41,538 bases of DNA from Hallella mizrahii (GTDB lineage Bacteria; Bacteroidota; Bacteroidia; Bacteroidales; Bacteroidaceae), in assembly GCF_009695775.1 (NCBI RefSeq), contig NZ_VUNG01000037.1, forward strand, positions 1 to 41,538, read 5' to 3'. Below, piece by piece: positions 26,301-36,135 of the stretch. The notes under the pieces were generated by a model. That model was given only the letters and a program-made list of their open reading frames with translations, searched no databases and was not told the DNA's origin. The first letter of the stretch is position 1, and each line of letters begins with the position of its first letter. The position numbers were made by a program, and so were the translations under genes.

Positions 26301-26778
26301 TCTGTTGGTGGTCCGACAAGCGATAGGATTCCTTCTGAAAACGCTGAATACACCGAAGTGCACGCTCATGATAATCATAGAACTCCTTATTGAAAGACTC
26401 CCGTTGGCACAAGCGCATCAACTGTACATCAGAGATAAGTATTTCTATCTGATTGTCCGTAAGTTCCGGTACTTGTTTCAGTAGTCTCCATGCATTTCTG
26501 TATTTCATCCGTGCGATGTCAACAAAGGCTAAATTGTTATAGGCTTCTGCAGCACCGTCACCCTTGTTATCAGCTTCTTTTAAAGCCCACCGTGCATATA
26601 CTTCTGCCGAATCAAGATTGCGATAATGCCACGCGTAAGACTGGCCATTGAGCTGATCGATCCGTTCTTGCTTCTTTCCGGAGCAAGAATATAGGACTGG
26701 CAGCAAAACGGCAAGCGCCAACATCTCCAGCTCATGTCTATAGATCAACCTTTTTATTGTGTTTAGCAGACAATCCAT
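23356..26778 (-). CDS. Two-halved TPR sensor kinase (DUF5112/DUF5113-type)
   Basis: This 1140-residue sensor begins with a basic N-region and a hydrophobic stretch ending LYSC, a possible lipoprotein signal. TPR-like helices follow at about 45-385, then a membrane helix at about 408-428 and a coiled coil. A clear HATPase domain follows: N-box 'NTIADNARKF' near 613-622, G1 'DNGPGM' near 646 and G2 'GGHGFGLKN' near 666. A second half then starts: a hydrophobic segment near 717-733, a TPR-like part, another helix near 843-862, a coiled coil, and 'FKHETMYYPSRI' with His973. It ends with a region like DUF5113. I see no H-box before the HATPase domain. The upstream GTG at 26793 sits at the expected transcript start, so the ATG at 26778 is preferred. 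Confidence 0.85.
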   Translation of the reverse strand: MDCLLNTIKRLIYRHELEMLALAVLLPVLYSCSGKKQERIDQLNGQSYAWHYRNLDSAEVYARWALKEADNKGDGAAEAYNNLAFVDIARMKYRNAWRLLKQVPELTDNQIEILISDVQLMRLCQRESFNKEFYDYHERALRCIQRFQKESYRLSDHQQRRLLYAQSEFQIVTSTYYYYVGLNHQAAQAIQDMSSWNQLIQDTAQYINYCYNVGAGGIILGGTKQDIAQSEFEYLIQAYVLAQRCDMPFWEAQIIQAISEHIQDPSMRKLLISNNVPAFKYINTYDMPDSLLAGNLALRALQIFTEYGDVYQVAGANRTLAECYWYIHDYRSALICLQRALAIKAVHQAPDLVASIRERLSLVYSAVDDKANSDRNRNIYLDIQERSRQDRQLEARASQLNYSSRQLNIMLVAVVLMILVFVALLFVFDAKRRRSDKAFSLDTLLEPLRNWQRENEKRNRLMNENINEMKEQLTIGKLHLQQHKRKNLDARAKVQLVNSILPFIDRMVYVVHQLKQEKESHQEKRDADWKKRNYDYLMEITDSINDYNSILTQWIQMRQGDVSLKIESFDLQDLFDMVERSRASFRIKGIDLQVKPTDLKVKADKTLTLFMINTIADNARKFSNEGGVVKVEANGMPDYVEISVEDNGPGMTKEKLSHIFDRTYTGGHGFGLKNCNGIIEKYKKMSRIFSVASIGAESELGKGTRVFFRLPYGFRRALTLLFLLFTTLLPAFSTPSAPRRGYANESKAAAYADSTYYCNIRGEYERALRFADSCRAVLSPSDTVILLDVSNETAVAALALHQWKLYEKSNSVYTSLFRQASADSSLPDYVRTMQRSENNKTVAIILLVLLLLTILPAYYFLYYRHQLDYQSCIDRIRKMNQLLTSDLSDEQKLKGIDRLADFASFDLREEQLATLSNIVQTVRQAELDAIQGQLRQADDLEFAEDEQRRLNLETARLHVSNSVLDNCLSAFKHETMYYPSRIRQLVQESPDSIDDIAEVVDYYHDLYVVLAQQAMRQVPTIRLDDEMVDYFFDLLGDVNDRKAPAVMSKTLDDGYLKMQCLLSQRHDDAEACRALFTPYTSDLRFLLCRQIVREMGEATNQRACGLSAHVGKEGILIEVIMPARLNERCLIAMKNNHIQI

Positions 26779-26797
26779 GTATAAGCATCTCACTTTG

Positions 26798-26805
26798 CAA
26801 AAATA
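26798..26805 (-). promoter_or_regulatory. -7 promoter element of the kinase operon (TATTTTTG)
   Basis: TATTTTTG on the minus strand lies 19 bases before the chosen ATG of the kinase. A TTTTTG lies 17 bases further upstream, slightly closer than the usual 19-21. Confidence 0.45.
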
Positions 26806-26899
26806 CTATTATTTTCTGAAAACAAAAAGAAAATACCGAAAATTGACTCTTCAAGATAAATTATTTGCAGTCTTAGCCTTCATTCTAAGTTTTTATTGC

Positions 26900-26907
26900 T
26901 ATTTTTG
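26900..26907 (+). promoter_or_regulatory. -7 promoter element of the LacI-type gene (TATTTTTG)
   Basis: TATTTTTG lies 25 bases before the regulator ATG. A TTTG at 26864 is too far away to be its -33 box. I see no clear palindromic operator of the LacI kind beside it. Confidence 0.45.
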
Positions 26908-26932
26908 CAACAACATATATATTTTATAGAGC

Positions 26933-28000
26933 ATGACCGATAGCAAAATCAGAATTAAGGATATCGCAGAGCGCGCAGGTGTGTCGGTGGGAACCGTGGA
27001 CAGAGTCCTGCACAAAAGGCCCAATGTATCACCCAACGCAAAGGAAAAGGTTGAGAAGGCCTTGGAGGAGATGAACTACCAGCCCAACATGTATGCGTCA
27101 GCATTGGCATACAACAAAACATACACCTTTCACGTCATCATTCCCCAACATGAGCAGATTGCCTATTGGGAAGAGATAGAGGAGGGTGTGAAGAATGCTC
27201 AGGAGGCTCGTCGCGATTTTCACATCACAGCAGAGATTCATCACTATGAGCGCTTTAATGTCAACTCCTTTAAGAAAACTACCGAATCCTGCCTTCAAGC
27301 CAAACCCGACGGCGTCGTCATCGTGCCTGCCGACTTAGAAAGCACGCGTGTCTTTACGGACCAACTCCATGCCCAAAACATCCCGTTTGTCATGCTTGAC
27401 TCATATATGCCTGACTTGAAGCCTCTGTCATTCTTTGGCCAGGACTCTTTTGCCAGCGGATATTTTGCGGCTCGTATGCTGATGCTCATCGCTGCCAAAG
27501 AGAAACAGATCGTGCTGATGAAATTCACAAAAAACGGCTATGTTGCCAGCAAACAGCAGGACAACCGAGAAGTAGGGTTCAGACATTATATGCATGACCA
27601 TTTCCCCGACACTAAAATCATAGAGTTTGAAGTTCCTTTGGACGGTTCGAGAAGCCTTTATAACAAACAAATGGAAGATTTGTTTCAAGCTCATCCCGAT
27701 ATCCACCATTGCATCACATTAGGTTCCAAAGCACATATCATGGGTGACTTTTTGTTGCGGACTAATCGGCGTGACGTACAGATCATGGGATATGACATGG
27801 TCGGCAAGAATGCCGACTGTCTCAGACGTGGCAGTATCTCTTTTCTCATTGCCCAACATGCCTTCCTTCAAGGCTACTCGTGCATTGACACGCTTTTTCA
27901 GGCCATCGTATTGAAAAAAGAAGTCAATCCCATCAATTACATGCCAATAGAATTGCTTAGCAAAGAGAATGTGGACTTTTATAGGCGCACACAACTCTGA
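26933..28000 (+). CDS. LacI-family transcriptional regulator
   Basis: This 355-residue protein has an N-terminal LacI helix-turn-helix, '[20 protein letters not shown]' at about 6-25, with the hinge '[10 protein letters not shown]' after it. A periplasmic-binding-protein-like effector domain fills the rest. '[14 protein letters not shown]', 'FVMLDSY' and '[20 protein letters not shown]' are the usual ligand-cleft strands; the family normally binds sugars or nucleosides. '[16 protein letters not shown]' differs from the more common TVSRVLN and matches the subgroup that uses Asp in the recognition helix. The NhaC antiporter begins 36 bases downstream on the same strand. Confidence 0.92.
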   Translation: MTDSKIRIKDIAERAGVSVGTVDRVLHKRPNVSPNAKEKVEKALEEMNYQPNMYASALAYNKTYTFHVIIPQHEQIAYWEEIEEGVKNAQEARRDFHITAEIHHYERFNVNSFKKTTESCLQAKPDGVVIVPADLESTRVFTDQLHAQNIPFVMLDSYMPDLKPLSFFGQDSFASGYFAARMLMLIAAKEKQIVLMKFTKNGYVASKQQDNREVGFRHYMHDHFPDTKIIEFEVPLDGSRSLYNKQMEDLFQAHPDIHHCITLGSKAHIMGDFLLRTNRRDVQIMGYDMVGKNADCLRRGSISFLIAQHAFLQGYSCIDTLFQAIVLKKEVNPINYMPIELLSKENVDFYRRTQL

Positions 28001-28036
28001 CAGAAAAAAGAGTTCATACAGTATAACAGTATATTT

Positions 28037-29332
28037 ATGAGCATCATGAACAAAACAAACGCAAAAGGATTATTGGCCCTATCACCACTTATCGTCTTCA
28101 TTTTGCTTTATCTTGTATTGAGTATTGTTGCAGGCGATTTCTACAAAGTGCCTATGACAGTGGTCTTTATGATCGCTAGCATCTATGCTGTTTCTATATC
28201 CGGTGGCTTTCCTTTGCGAAAGCGCATCGACATTTTCAGCAGAGGGGCCAGTAGTGACAATCTGATGCTGATGCTGTGGATATATGTCCTGGCCGGTGCT
28301 TTTGCCTCCTCTGCAAAAAGCATGGGTGCTATTGATGCCACCGTAGGTGCCACGCTGAGTATCTTACCTTCAAGTTTGATCCTTCCTGGCTTGTTTGTTG
28401 CCGCTTGCTTTATTTCGACAGCCATCGGCACAAGTGTAGGCACAGTAGTTGCACTTGTACCGATAGCTGCCGGTGTAGCTCATCAAACAGGCGGCAGCCT
28501 TCCGTTGCTGACAGCAGTTATCGTTGGAGGTGCTTACTTTGGCGACAACCTCTCATTTATCTCTGACACCACTGTAGTTGCCACCCAAACCCAAGGTTGC
28601 AAGATGAGCGACAAATTCCGCGTCAACGTACTTATTGCTACGCCTGCTGCCATACTGATGCTAACCGTTTATACCTTTCTGGGACAGGGCATTGCTGCAC
28701 CAACACATACCGCATCCGTCAATTTCATGAAGGTTATACCCTATCTGCTGGTGATTATTTTAGCTGTAACAGGTATGAATGTCATGGCCGTTCTTGTCAT
28801 TGGCTCACTCACCTGTGGCATCATCGGCATGATCGACGGCAGTTACGACTTCTTCGCCTGGCTCATAGCAATGGGCAAAGGCATCAGTGGAATGGGAGAG
28901 TTGATCATGGTGGCAATGATGGCCGGAGGGATGTTGGAAATCATCAGAGAAAACGGCGGCATCGACTTCATCATCAATAAGTTCACCTCACACGTACATA
29001 CCAAACGAGGTGCCGAGTTCGCGACAGCTGCCTTGGTGAGTCTTGTCAACATCTGCACAGCCAATAACACAATTGCCATACTCACCATCGGTGACATTGC
29101 CAAAAAATTAGGAGACCGCTTTGGGGTCGACAACAGAAAAAATGCTAGTATCCTTGATACATTCTCCTGTACCACGCAGGGCCTGCTGCCTTATGGTGTA
29201 CAGATGCTTCTGGCTGCCGGACTTGCCGGCTGCAGCCCCATGCATATACTTCCCTATCTCTATTACCCTATGGCATTGGGTGTAGCAGGTATTCTTTCCA
29301 TCGCGTTTCGCTTCCCAAAGCAGTTTTCTTAA
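28037..29332 (+). CDS. NhaC-type sodium/proton antiporter
   Basis: This 431-residue inner-membrane protein has about eleven or twelve helices. 'ISTAIGTSVGTVVALVPIAA' and 'VIVGGAYFGDNLSFISDTTV' are the conserved discontinuous-helix motifs of NhaC-type antiporters, with the Asp residues of GDNLSFISDTT as likely ion-binding residues. 'VNICTANNTIAILTIG' in the second half is the matching inverted repeat. The substrate may be Na+/H+ or an organic anion exchanged with Na+ or H+, since NhaC relatives include malate/lactate exchangers. Starts at 28037 or at the Met at 28046 are both possible. The next gene starts 12 bases after it. Confidence 0.88.
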   Translation: MSIMNKTNAKGLLALSPLIVFILLYLVLSIVAGDFYKVPMTVVFMIASIYAVSISGGFPLRKRIDIFSRGASSDNLMLMLWIYVLAGAFASSAKSMGAIDATVGATLSILPSSLILPGLFVAACFISTAIGTSVGTVVALVPIAAGVAHQTGGSLPLLTAVIVGGAYFGDNLSFISDTTVVATQTQGCKMSDKFRVNVLIATPAAILMLTVYTFLGQGIAAPTHTASVNFMKVIPYLLVIILAVTGMNVMAVLVIGSLTCGIIGMIDGSYDFFAWLIAMGKGISGMGELIMVAMMAGGMLEIIRENGGIDFIINKFTSHVHTKRGAEFATAALVSLVNICTANNTIAILTIGDIAKKLGDRFGVDNRKNASILDTFSCTTQGLLPYGVQMLLAAGLAGCSPMHILPYLYYPMALGVAGILSIAFRFPKQFS

Positions 29333-29344
29333 CTTGTTTGTGCA

Positions 29345-30136
29345 ATGGATGTCATCACACGTAATTTCTTTCGGTTGATTCTGTCGGGATCTCTTGATGA
29401 ACAGGAACCAATGGAGCCGATGTCAGCCTTTAAGTGGCAACGTCTGTTTCAGATGGTACAAACGCAGCATGTGGAAGATTCTACATTAAAAGGAATTGCC
29501 AAGCATCAAAAGGATGAGATGATGAATATACCTCAGGAACTTACAAAGACCCAGACTTTGGCCACAAACCAGCAACCAAAGATCCAGCTGAGCAATAGAT
29601 TTCTCAACTATCGTCTACATAAGATCATCAACAACGAATATCATGCTATAGACACAAACATTGAAGCTGTGGAACTTTTGAAGATTATTGTCAATAATGT
29701 ATCTTCCATGCTCAACAATGGCATCATGCTTGGCGGACTTATACAATTAGGCAGCTTCTTAAGAACCAAAGGCGACAAGGTGGACTTCGTAAAGTTGGAA
29801 CGATGGCTAAGCAAACTACATATCCGACGCATGGCACAATTACAAGGCAGTATGCTCATGGCTGTATTCATGTTTGAGCAAGACGAACTGCCTTTCGTCG
29901 AGCATGTAGAATCCTCAGCCTATAAACTGGTCATGCGATCTGTTCACCACACTGTGAACGACACCGCTGAAGAATGGCACTTCAGACAAGGAAAGGCAGG
30001 TTTCTTGCAGAACAACTCTTCTTTACTTCGCCGCAACTTGCGTCGTGGACTTTGCTATGTAGTTTATGCACCGATAGAAACAGTTAGCAATTTCTTCCAT
30101 AATTTCGCCCGTTCGCTACAGGAGATAGAAGAATAG
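29345..30136 (+). CDS. Conserved-looking protein of unknown function
   Basis: I do not recognise a family with confidence. The 263-residue protein is predicted cytoplasmic, without signal peptide or clear membrane helix. Its start, 'FFRLILSGSLDEQEPMEPMSAFKWQRLFQMV', is reminiscent of N-termini in uncharacterised nucleotidyltransferase-like proteins of Bacteroidetes, but no nucleotidyltransferase motif follows. The middle ('LNNGIMLGGLIQLGSFLRTK') is moderately hydrophobic, and 'ERWLSKLHIRRMAQLQGSML' is helical. It is spaced 12 bases from NhaC, so it is probably co-transcribed. Confidence 0.7.
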   Translation: MDVITRNFFRLILSGSLDEQEPMEPMSAFKWQRLFQMVQTQHVEDSTLKGIAKHQKDEMMNIPQELTKTQTLATNQQPKIQLSNRFLNYRLHKIINNEYHAIDTNIEAVELLKIIVNNVSSMLNNGIMLGGLIQLGSFLRTKGDKVDFVKLERWLSKLHIRRMAQLQGSMLMAVFMFEQDELPFVEHVESSAYKLVMRSVHHTVNDTAEEWHFRQGKAGFLQNNSSLLRRNLRRGLCYVVYAPIETVSNFFHNFARSLQEIEE

Positions 30137-30250
30137 ACGATAAAAGTCGAGCAAATTGTCACAAGCGGCAGGTATGTCCTGCTCTTAATTATTTTTAATT
30201 ATTAATTGATGTCATACACGATAAGGAAACTTTTCGCTAATTTTGCATTT

Positions 30251-30940
30251 ATGAATCGTTTCATAGTTTGCATTATTGCTTTGCTTGCATCCCTGAGCCT
30301 TCAAGCTCAAAATTATGTGGAATGCGAAGATACATGCAGTCATATCCACGGTATTGACTTGAGTCACTATCAAGGCAATGTGTTTTGGGAGACCATCGGT
30401 ACTTCCAAAATGGCGTATGTATACCTCAAAGCCTCGGAAGGCGGAAGCCGTATTGACAGTAAATACAAGCAAAATATAGACCTTGCTCACCGATATGGCC
30501 TGAAAGTAGGGTCATATCATTTCTATCGTCCCAACATACCTCAGCAAACACAACTGGAGAACTTCAAGACACAATGTCGGCCTGGAGACCAGGATCTCAT
30601 ACCCATGGTAGATGTAGAAACGAGAAGTGGACTTTCCGTAGAGGCATTCCAAGACTCACTTTTTCTCTTCCTTCATCTCATGGAAAAAGCATATAAGCAG
30701 AAACCACTGATCTACACAGGAGCCAACTTCTACGACCATAATCTCTTGGGAAAGCTAAAAGATTACAAAGTGATGATTGCTCAATACACCAAGAGAACCC
30801 CGGTGCTGAAAGACAACCTCGAATATATCATGTGGCAGTACACAGGAAAAGGACACCTCAATGGCATCAACGGATATGTCGACAAAAGCCGGTTCATGGG
30901 AAAGCACAAACTCAGGGAAATCAGATTTCGACACCGATAA
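30251..30940 (+). CDS. GH25-family lysozyme, secreted
   Basis: This 229-residue protein begins MNRFIVCIIALLASLSLQAQ, a signal peptide. The GH25 fold starts at 'HGIDLSHYQG', where the Asp is a conserved catalytic-site residue. 'AYVYLKASEGGSRID', 'GSYHFYRP' and 'LIPMVDVETRSG' follow; the Asp and Glu of VDVE are the catalytic pair in this family. 'IMWQYTGKGHLNGINGYVD' is the typical C-terminal strand. The enzyme should cut peptidoglycan sugar chains in the periplasm or outside. A -7-like TAATTTTG (30238-30245) sits just before the chosen ATG, so an upstream start at 30206 is unlikely. Confidence 0.9.
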   Translation: MNRFIVCIIALLASLSLQAQNYVECEDTCSHIHGIDLSHYQGNVFWETIGTSKMAYVYLKASEGGSRIDSKYKQNIDLAHRYGLKVGSYHFYRPNIPQQTQLENFKTQCRPGDQDLIPMVDVETRSGLSVEAFQDSLFLFLHLMEKAYKQKPLIYTGANFYDHNLLGKLKDYKVMIAQYTKRTPVLKDNLEYIMWQYTGKGHLNGINGYVDKSRFMGKHKLREIRFRHR

Positions 30941-30994
30941 TTTAATTGAGCACCAAACAGATTTTTAACGTTAAAAACTAAATATACTTTTATC

Positions 30995-32269
30995 ATGGCT
31001 ATAATAAAATGTCCCGAATGTGGACGGCAAATCAGCGACAAAGCTCCGGCATGTCCCAACTGCGGTGTGCCCATCGCTGGCAAGATCGTGAGATGCCCAC
31101 AATGTGGAGAGATCTATTTCAAAGATCAAGAGATGTGCCCTAACTGCCATCATCTCACTCCACGGGGAGAAACATTGGTAAAAGGAGAAGTCGGCAACAC
31201 TTCTCTAAACAATAGCAATGCACCGCAATCGCCGAACATAGCGAACACGGGGGAAATGGAAAGTGCACACACCAAGCAGCGCATGCCACAGCCTCCTACT
31301 CCGCCAAGAACAGGTAGCAGCTATCACAAAGCAGAAGATAGAAATTCTCAACGCCCTGTGCCTCCGACACCTTCGGGCAATCATCAGAAGCCAGAAGCTA
31401 GCAAGAAAAGCCATAGTGCACTCATCATTGGATTTATACTCGCTGTCTTGGCTTGTGGCATCTGTTTCTACTTCTATAACAGCAGTAAAAACTCTAAAGA
31501 GGAGGAAGCTTATGAGTTTGCCATGAACAGTGATGATCCTACTGTGCTTCAGACCTACCTTGACACCAACCCCGATGCACCGGAAGCTCACCGAGACTCC
31601 ATTGAGGCTCGGCTGGAGAACCTAAAACAGACTGACATCGACTGGACCAATGCCGTGGTAAGCGGTTCCCGTACAGCCCTGGAGGATTATCTCACCAAGC
31701 ATCCCAACTCAGAACATAAGGCCGAGGCACTTCACAAAATCGACTCACTGGACTGGATTGACGCCACAAACGGCAATTCCGAGCAATCCTATACAGCCTA
31801 TCTAAGCGAACACGCCAATGGTGAGCACGTAGACCAAGCCAACAATGCACTCAAAGCACTTAAAGCAAAGACGGTGCAGCCAGAAGAGAAGACTATGGTG
31901 AAGGCTATCTTCCGACATTTCTTCCAAGCCATCAACGCAAAGAACGAGGATGGACTCACCGCAACCGTCGCACCGCTTATGTCGAACTTTTTGGGCAAGA
32001 CCGACGCGACAAAAGCAGACGTAGCCGTCTTCATGGACAAAATCTATAAAGATGACATTTCTAACATGAACTGGCATATCAACAACGACTACAATATTAC
32101 CAAAAAAGAAGTTGGAGACGAAGAATACCAGTACAACACCACCTTCTCTGCTGTGCAAAAAGTTGACAAGGTAGACGGAACTTCCGTAAGCACCCGATTT
32201 AATATTAAGGCCACCATAGGACCTGATGGCTTGATCTCATCCATGTCAATGACAAAGATCCTTGAATAG
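30995..32269 (+). CDS. Zinc-ribbon single-pass membrane protein with NTF2-like tail
   Basis: This 424-residue protein starts with two zinc-ribbon knuckle pairs, 'CPECG...CPNCG' (about 6-23) and 'CPQCG...CPNCH' (about 34-51). A low-complexity Pro/Ser/Gln linker of about 90 residues follows. A single membrane helix ('ALIIGFILAVLACGICFYFY') lies near 143-162. Outside it are three helical repeats of the type 'LxxYLxxxPN', then a C-terminal domain of about 120 residues with 'FFQAINAKNEDGLTATVAPL', which looks NTF2-like. The order zinc ribbon, membrane helix and extracytoplasmic domain suggests a sensing or scaffold role, but no function is known. It is followed by a strong terminator. Confidence 0.8.
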   Translation: MAIIKCPECGRQISDKAPACPNCGVPIAGKIVRCPQCGEIYFKDQEMCPNCHHLTPRGETLVKGEVGNTSLNNSNAPQSPNIANTGEMESAHTKQRMPQPPTPPRTGSSYHKAEDRNSQRPVPPTPSGNHQKPEASKKSHSALIIGFILAVLACGICFYFYNSSKNSKEEEAYEFAMNSDDPTVLQTYLDTNPDAPEAHRDSIEARLENLKQTDIDWTNAVVSGSRTALEDYLTKHPNSEHKAEALHKIDSLDWIDATNGNSEQSYTAYLSEHANGEHVDQANNALKALKAKTVQPEEKTMVKAIFRHFFQAINAKNEDGLTATVAPLMSNFLGKTDATKADVAVFMDKIYKDDISNMNWHINNDYNITKKEVGDEEYQYNTTFSAVQKVDKVDGTSVSTRFNIKATIGPDGLISSMSMTKILE

Positions 32270-32309
32270 ACTAACGATCAAGCGTTCCGTAATTATATAA
32301 AGAAATATA

Positions 32310-32341
32310 GGCCATCATCACGAAGATGATGGCCTTTTTTG
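32310..32341 (+). terminator. Intrinsic terminator after the zinc-ribbon gene
   Basis: ggccatcatc (32310-32319) pairs perfectly with gatgatggcc (32325-32334) around a five-base loop, followed by seven T residues. Confidence 0.9.
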
Positions 32342-32485
32342 TGACAAGAAAGACAAATCTGCCCTCATCTGTTATTACATTATCTCCCAACGCCTCTATA
32401 CTGCATGTACTACGAGAAATCACCTCAACAAATCGCCAAAATTGTTAAATTCAGTATTATCAGCCAGTAAATCATATTATTTTTG

Positions 32486-32493
32486 TACCTTTG
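32486..32493 (+). promoter_or_regulatory. -7 promoter element of the ABC-F gene (TACCTTTG)
   Basis: TACCTTTG matches the -7 consensus and lies 42 bases before the ABC-F start. A second similar element, TATTTTTG, ends immediately upstream at 32485. No properly spaced TTG is visible. Confidence 0.45.
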
Positions 32494-32523
32494 CAAGGAA
32501 TAATAGATCATCCACAATAATAA

Positions 32524-34164
<1,641 letters not shown>

Positions 34165-34226
34165 AATGGCAGTATATGTCCGTTCGGCACATTTTTTGCA
34201 AAGCTTTCATTAAAAAACATTTTACC

Positions 34227-34883
34227 ATGGAAGAAAAGAAAAAAGATCAACTCGAAAGAGACATAAAAGTAGAAGGTGCTGAGAGCAAAGTTGCCAAAGA
34301 GAGCCACAACAGCGAAAAGCAGAAAACAGCTGCTGCTGACTCAAACGAGCAAAAGAATAACACTCCCAAAGATCATAAGGACAAGAACGAGCACGATAAC
34401 AATAATAAGGAGACCGCGCAAGCTAAAGAGGAGAAAAAAGATCCCTTGGCTGAGGCTCAAAAAGAAATAGAGGAGCTCAAAGATCGCTACCTCCGCACAG
34501 CCGCAGAGTTCGACAATTATAAGAAGCGCACGCTGCGTGAGAAGGCCGATCTCATTCTCAACGGTGGTGTGAAGACCGTGACCGCCATACTCCCTGTTCT
34601 TGATGACTTTGAGCGTGCCATTGCTGACAAGAGTGAAGACCCCAAAGTCATAAAAGAAGGTGTGCAAATGATCTTCAACAAATTTGTTAAGACACTGGAG
34701 AGTCTAGGTGTGAAGAAAATCGACACCAAAGACCAAGACTTCAATACCGACTACCACGAGGCAGTGGCTATGGTTCCTGGTATGGGAGATGACAAGAAAG
34801 GCAAAGTGATCGACTGCGTACAAACGGGTTATACCATGAACGACAAAGTCATACGTCACGCTAAAGTAGCAGTAGGACAATAA
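34227..34883 (+). CDS. grpE: GrpE nucleotide-exchange factor
   Basis: GrpE releases ADP from DnaK and so resets the Hsp70 chaperone cycle together with DnaJ. The 218-residue protein has a long, highly charged N-terminal tail of about 75 residues. The helical dimerisation stalk follows, with 'ELKDRYLRTAAEFDNYKKRT'. The C-terminal beta-wing domain carries 'ILPVLDDFERAI', 'GVQMIFNKFVKTLESLGV' and 'YHEAVAMVPG'. I chose the ATG at 34227 (MEEKKKDQ); an earlier Met at 34176 adds residues unlike the family. dnaJ follows after 30 bases; dnaK is not in the window. Confidence 0.94.
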   Translation: MEEKKKDQLERDIKVEGAESKVAKESHNSEKQKTAAADSNEQKNNTPKDHKDKNEHDNNNKETAQAKEEKKDPLAEAQKEIEELKDRYLRTAAEFDNYKKRTLREKADLILNGGVKTVTAILPVLDDFERAIADKSEDPKVIKEGVQMIFNKFVKTLESLGVKKIDTKDQDFNTDYHEAVAMVPGMGDDKKGKVIDCVQTGYTMNDKVIRHAKVAVGQ

Positions 34884-34913
34884 TTTGTTGAGGTATCGAC
34901 AAGACACGAAACA

Positions 34914-36077
34914 ATGGAAAAAAGAGATTACTACGAAGTTCTTGGCGTAAGCCGCGACGCATCAGAAGATGAAATCAAGATGGCCTACCGCAAGCTGGCC
35001 ATCAAATATCATCCCGACCGCAACCCAGGTAACAAAGAGGCTGAAGAGAAATTCAAAGAGGCAGCAGAGGCTTACGAGGTATTGCACGATCCACAAAAAA
35101 GACAACAATACGATCAGTTTGGCTTCGACGGTCCACAAGGCGGCGGCTTTGGCGGCTTTAGTGGCGGCGGCATGGACATGGATGACATCTTCTCTATGTT
35201 TGGCGATATCTTTGGAGGCCATTCAGACTTTGGTGGCTTTGGAGGCTTCGGCGGAGGTCAACGTCAGCAACAACGGGTTTACCGCGGTTCTGACCTGAGA
35301 CTGAAAGTCAAGCTCTCTCTACAAGACATTGCAAGCGGCGTAACCAAAAAGTTCAAAGTCAAAAAAGATGTGACTTGTACAGCCTGTCATGGAACAGGAG
35401 CAGCCAACGGCGCAAAGCCAGAGACATGTCCTACGTGTCACGGTTCTGGTGTTGTTGCCCGTACCGTACGCTCTATGTTCGGCATGATGACCACGCAGAG
35501 CGAGTGCCCAACCTGTCATGGCGAAGGCACTGTGATCAAAGACAAGTGTAAGGAATGCAACGGAACTGGCGTTGTCAAAGGCGAGGAAGTTGTAGAGATC
35601 AACATCCCCGCAGGCATTGAAGACGGCATGGTTCTCAACGCACACGGCAAAGGCAATGCAGCTCCACACAATGGTATCAATGGTGACATCCAAGTCTTTA
35701 TAGAAGAAGAGAAGGACAACACTTTCATCAGGGACAAGCAAGATATTATATATAATCTTCTTCTTGACTTCCCAACAGCAGCCTTAGGCGGTGAAGTGGA
35801 AGTACCAACAATCAGTGGAAACAAGATAAAGATGAAAATCGCACCAGGCACCCAGCCCGGCATGAGTACACGACTGAGAGGTAAAGGACTACCAGCACTG
35901 AAAGGCTATGGCACCGGTACCGGAGACTTGGTGGTGAACATGAGTGTCTACGTGCCTAAGACGTTATCGAAAGAAGAGCGTAAAGCTATTGAAGAATTAC
36001 GCGACAGTGAAAACTTCAAAGGCGACACGTCAACAAAGAAAAACATCTTCGAGAAATTCAAAAGTTACTTCAATTAA
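34914..36077 (+). CDS. dnaJ: DnaJ co-chaperone (Hsp40)
   Basis: DnaJ delivers clients to DnaK and stimulates its ATPase. The 387-residue protein has a J domain with His-Pro-Asp at 33-35, then a Gly/Phe-rich linker at about 72-120. The zinc-binding domain has four CX2CXGXG motifs starting at Cys155, Cys172, Cys198 and Cys212; the fourth reads CKECNGTG. C-terminal client-binding domains with '[13 protein letters not shown]' follow. Length and order are normal for type I DnaJ. It forms a pair with grpE upstream and ends at a terminator. No CIRCE element or other heat-shock operator was found upstream of the pair. Confidence 0.96.
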   Translation: MEKRDYYEVLGVSRDASEDEIKMAYRKLAIKYHPDRNPGNKEAEEKFKEAAEAYEVLHDPQKRQQYDQFGFDGPQGGGFGGFSGGGMDMDDIFSMFGDIFGGHSDFGGFGGFGGGQRQQQRVYRGSDLRLKVKLSLQDIASGVTKKFKVKKDVTCTACHGTGAANGAKPETCPTCHGSGVVARTVRSMFGMMTTQSECPTCHGEGTVIKDKCKECNGTGVVKGEEVVEINIPAGIEDGMVLNAHGKGNAAPHNGINGDIQVFIEEEKDNTFIRDKQDIIYNLLLDFPTAALGGEVEVPTISGNKIKMKIAPGTQPGMSTRLRGKGLPALKGYGTGTGDLVVNMSVYVPKTLSKEERKAIEELRDSENFKGDTSTKKNIFEKFKSYFN

Positions 36078-36084
36078 TCCATGA

Positions 36085-36119
36085 CAATCCCTCCTGGCAA
36101 CGGGAGGGATTGTTTTTAT
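36085..36119 (+). terminator. Intrinsic terminator after dnaJ
   Basis: caatccctcc (36085-36094) pairs with ggagggattg (36103-36112), followed by five T residues. Confidence 0.85.
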
Positions 36120-36135
36120 ATCTTATCCCTTGACG

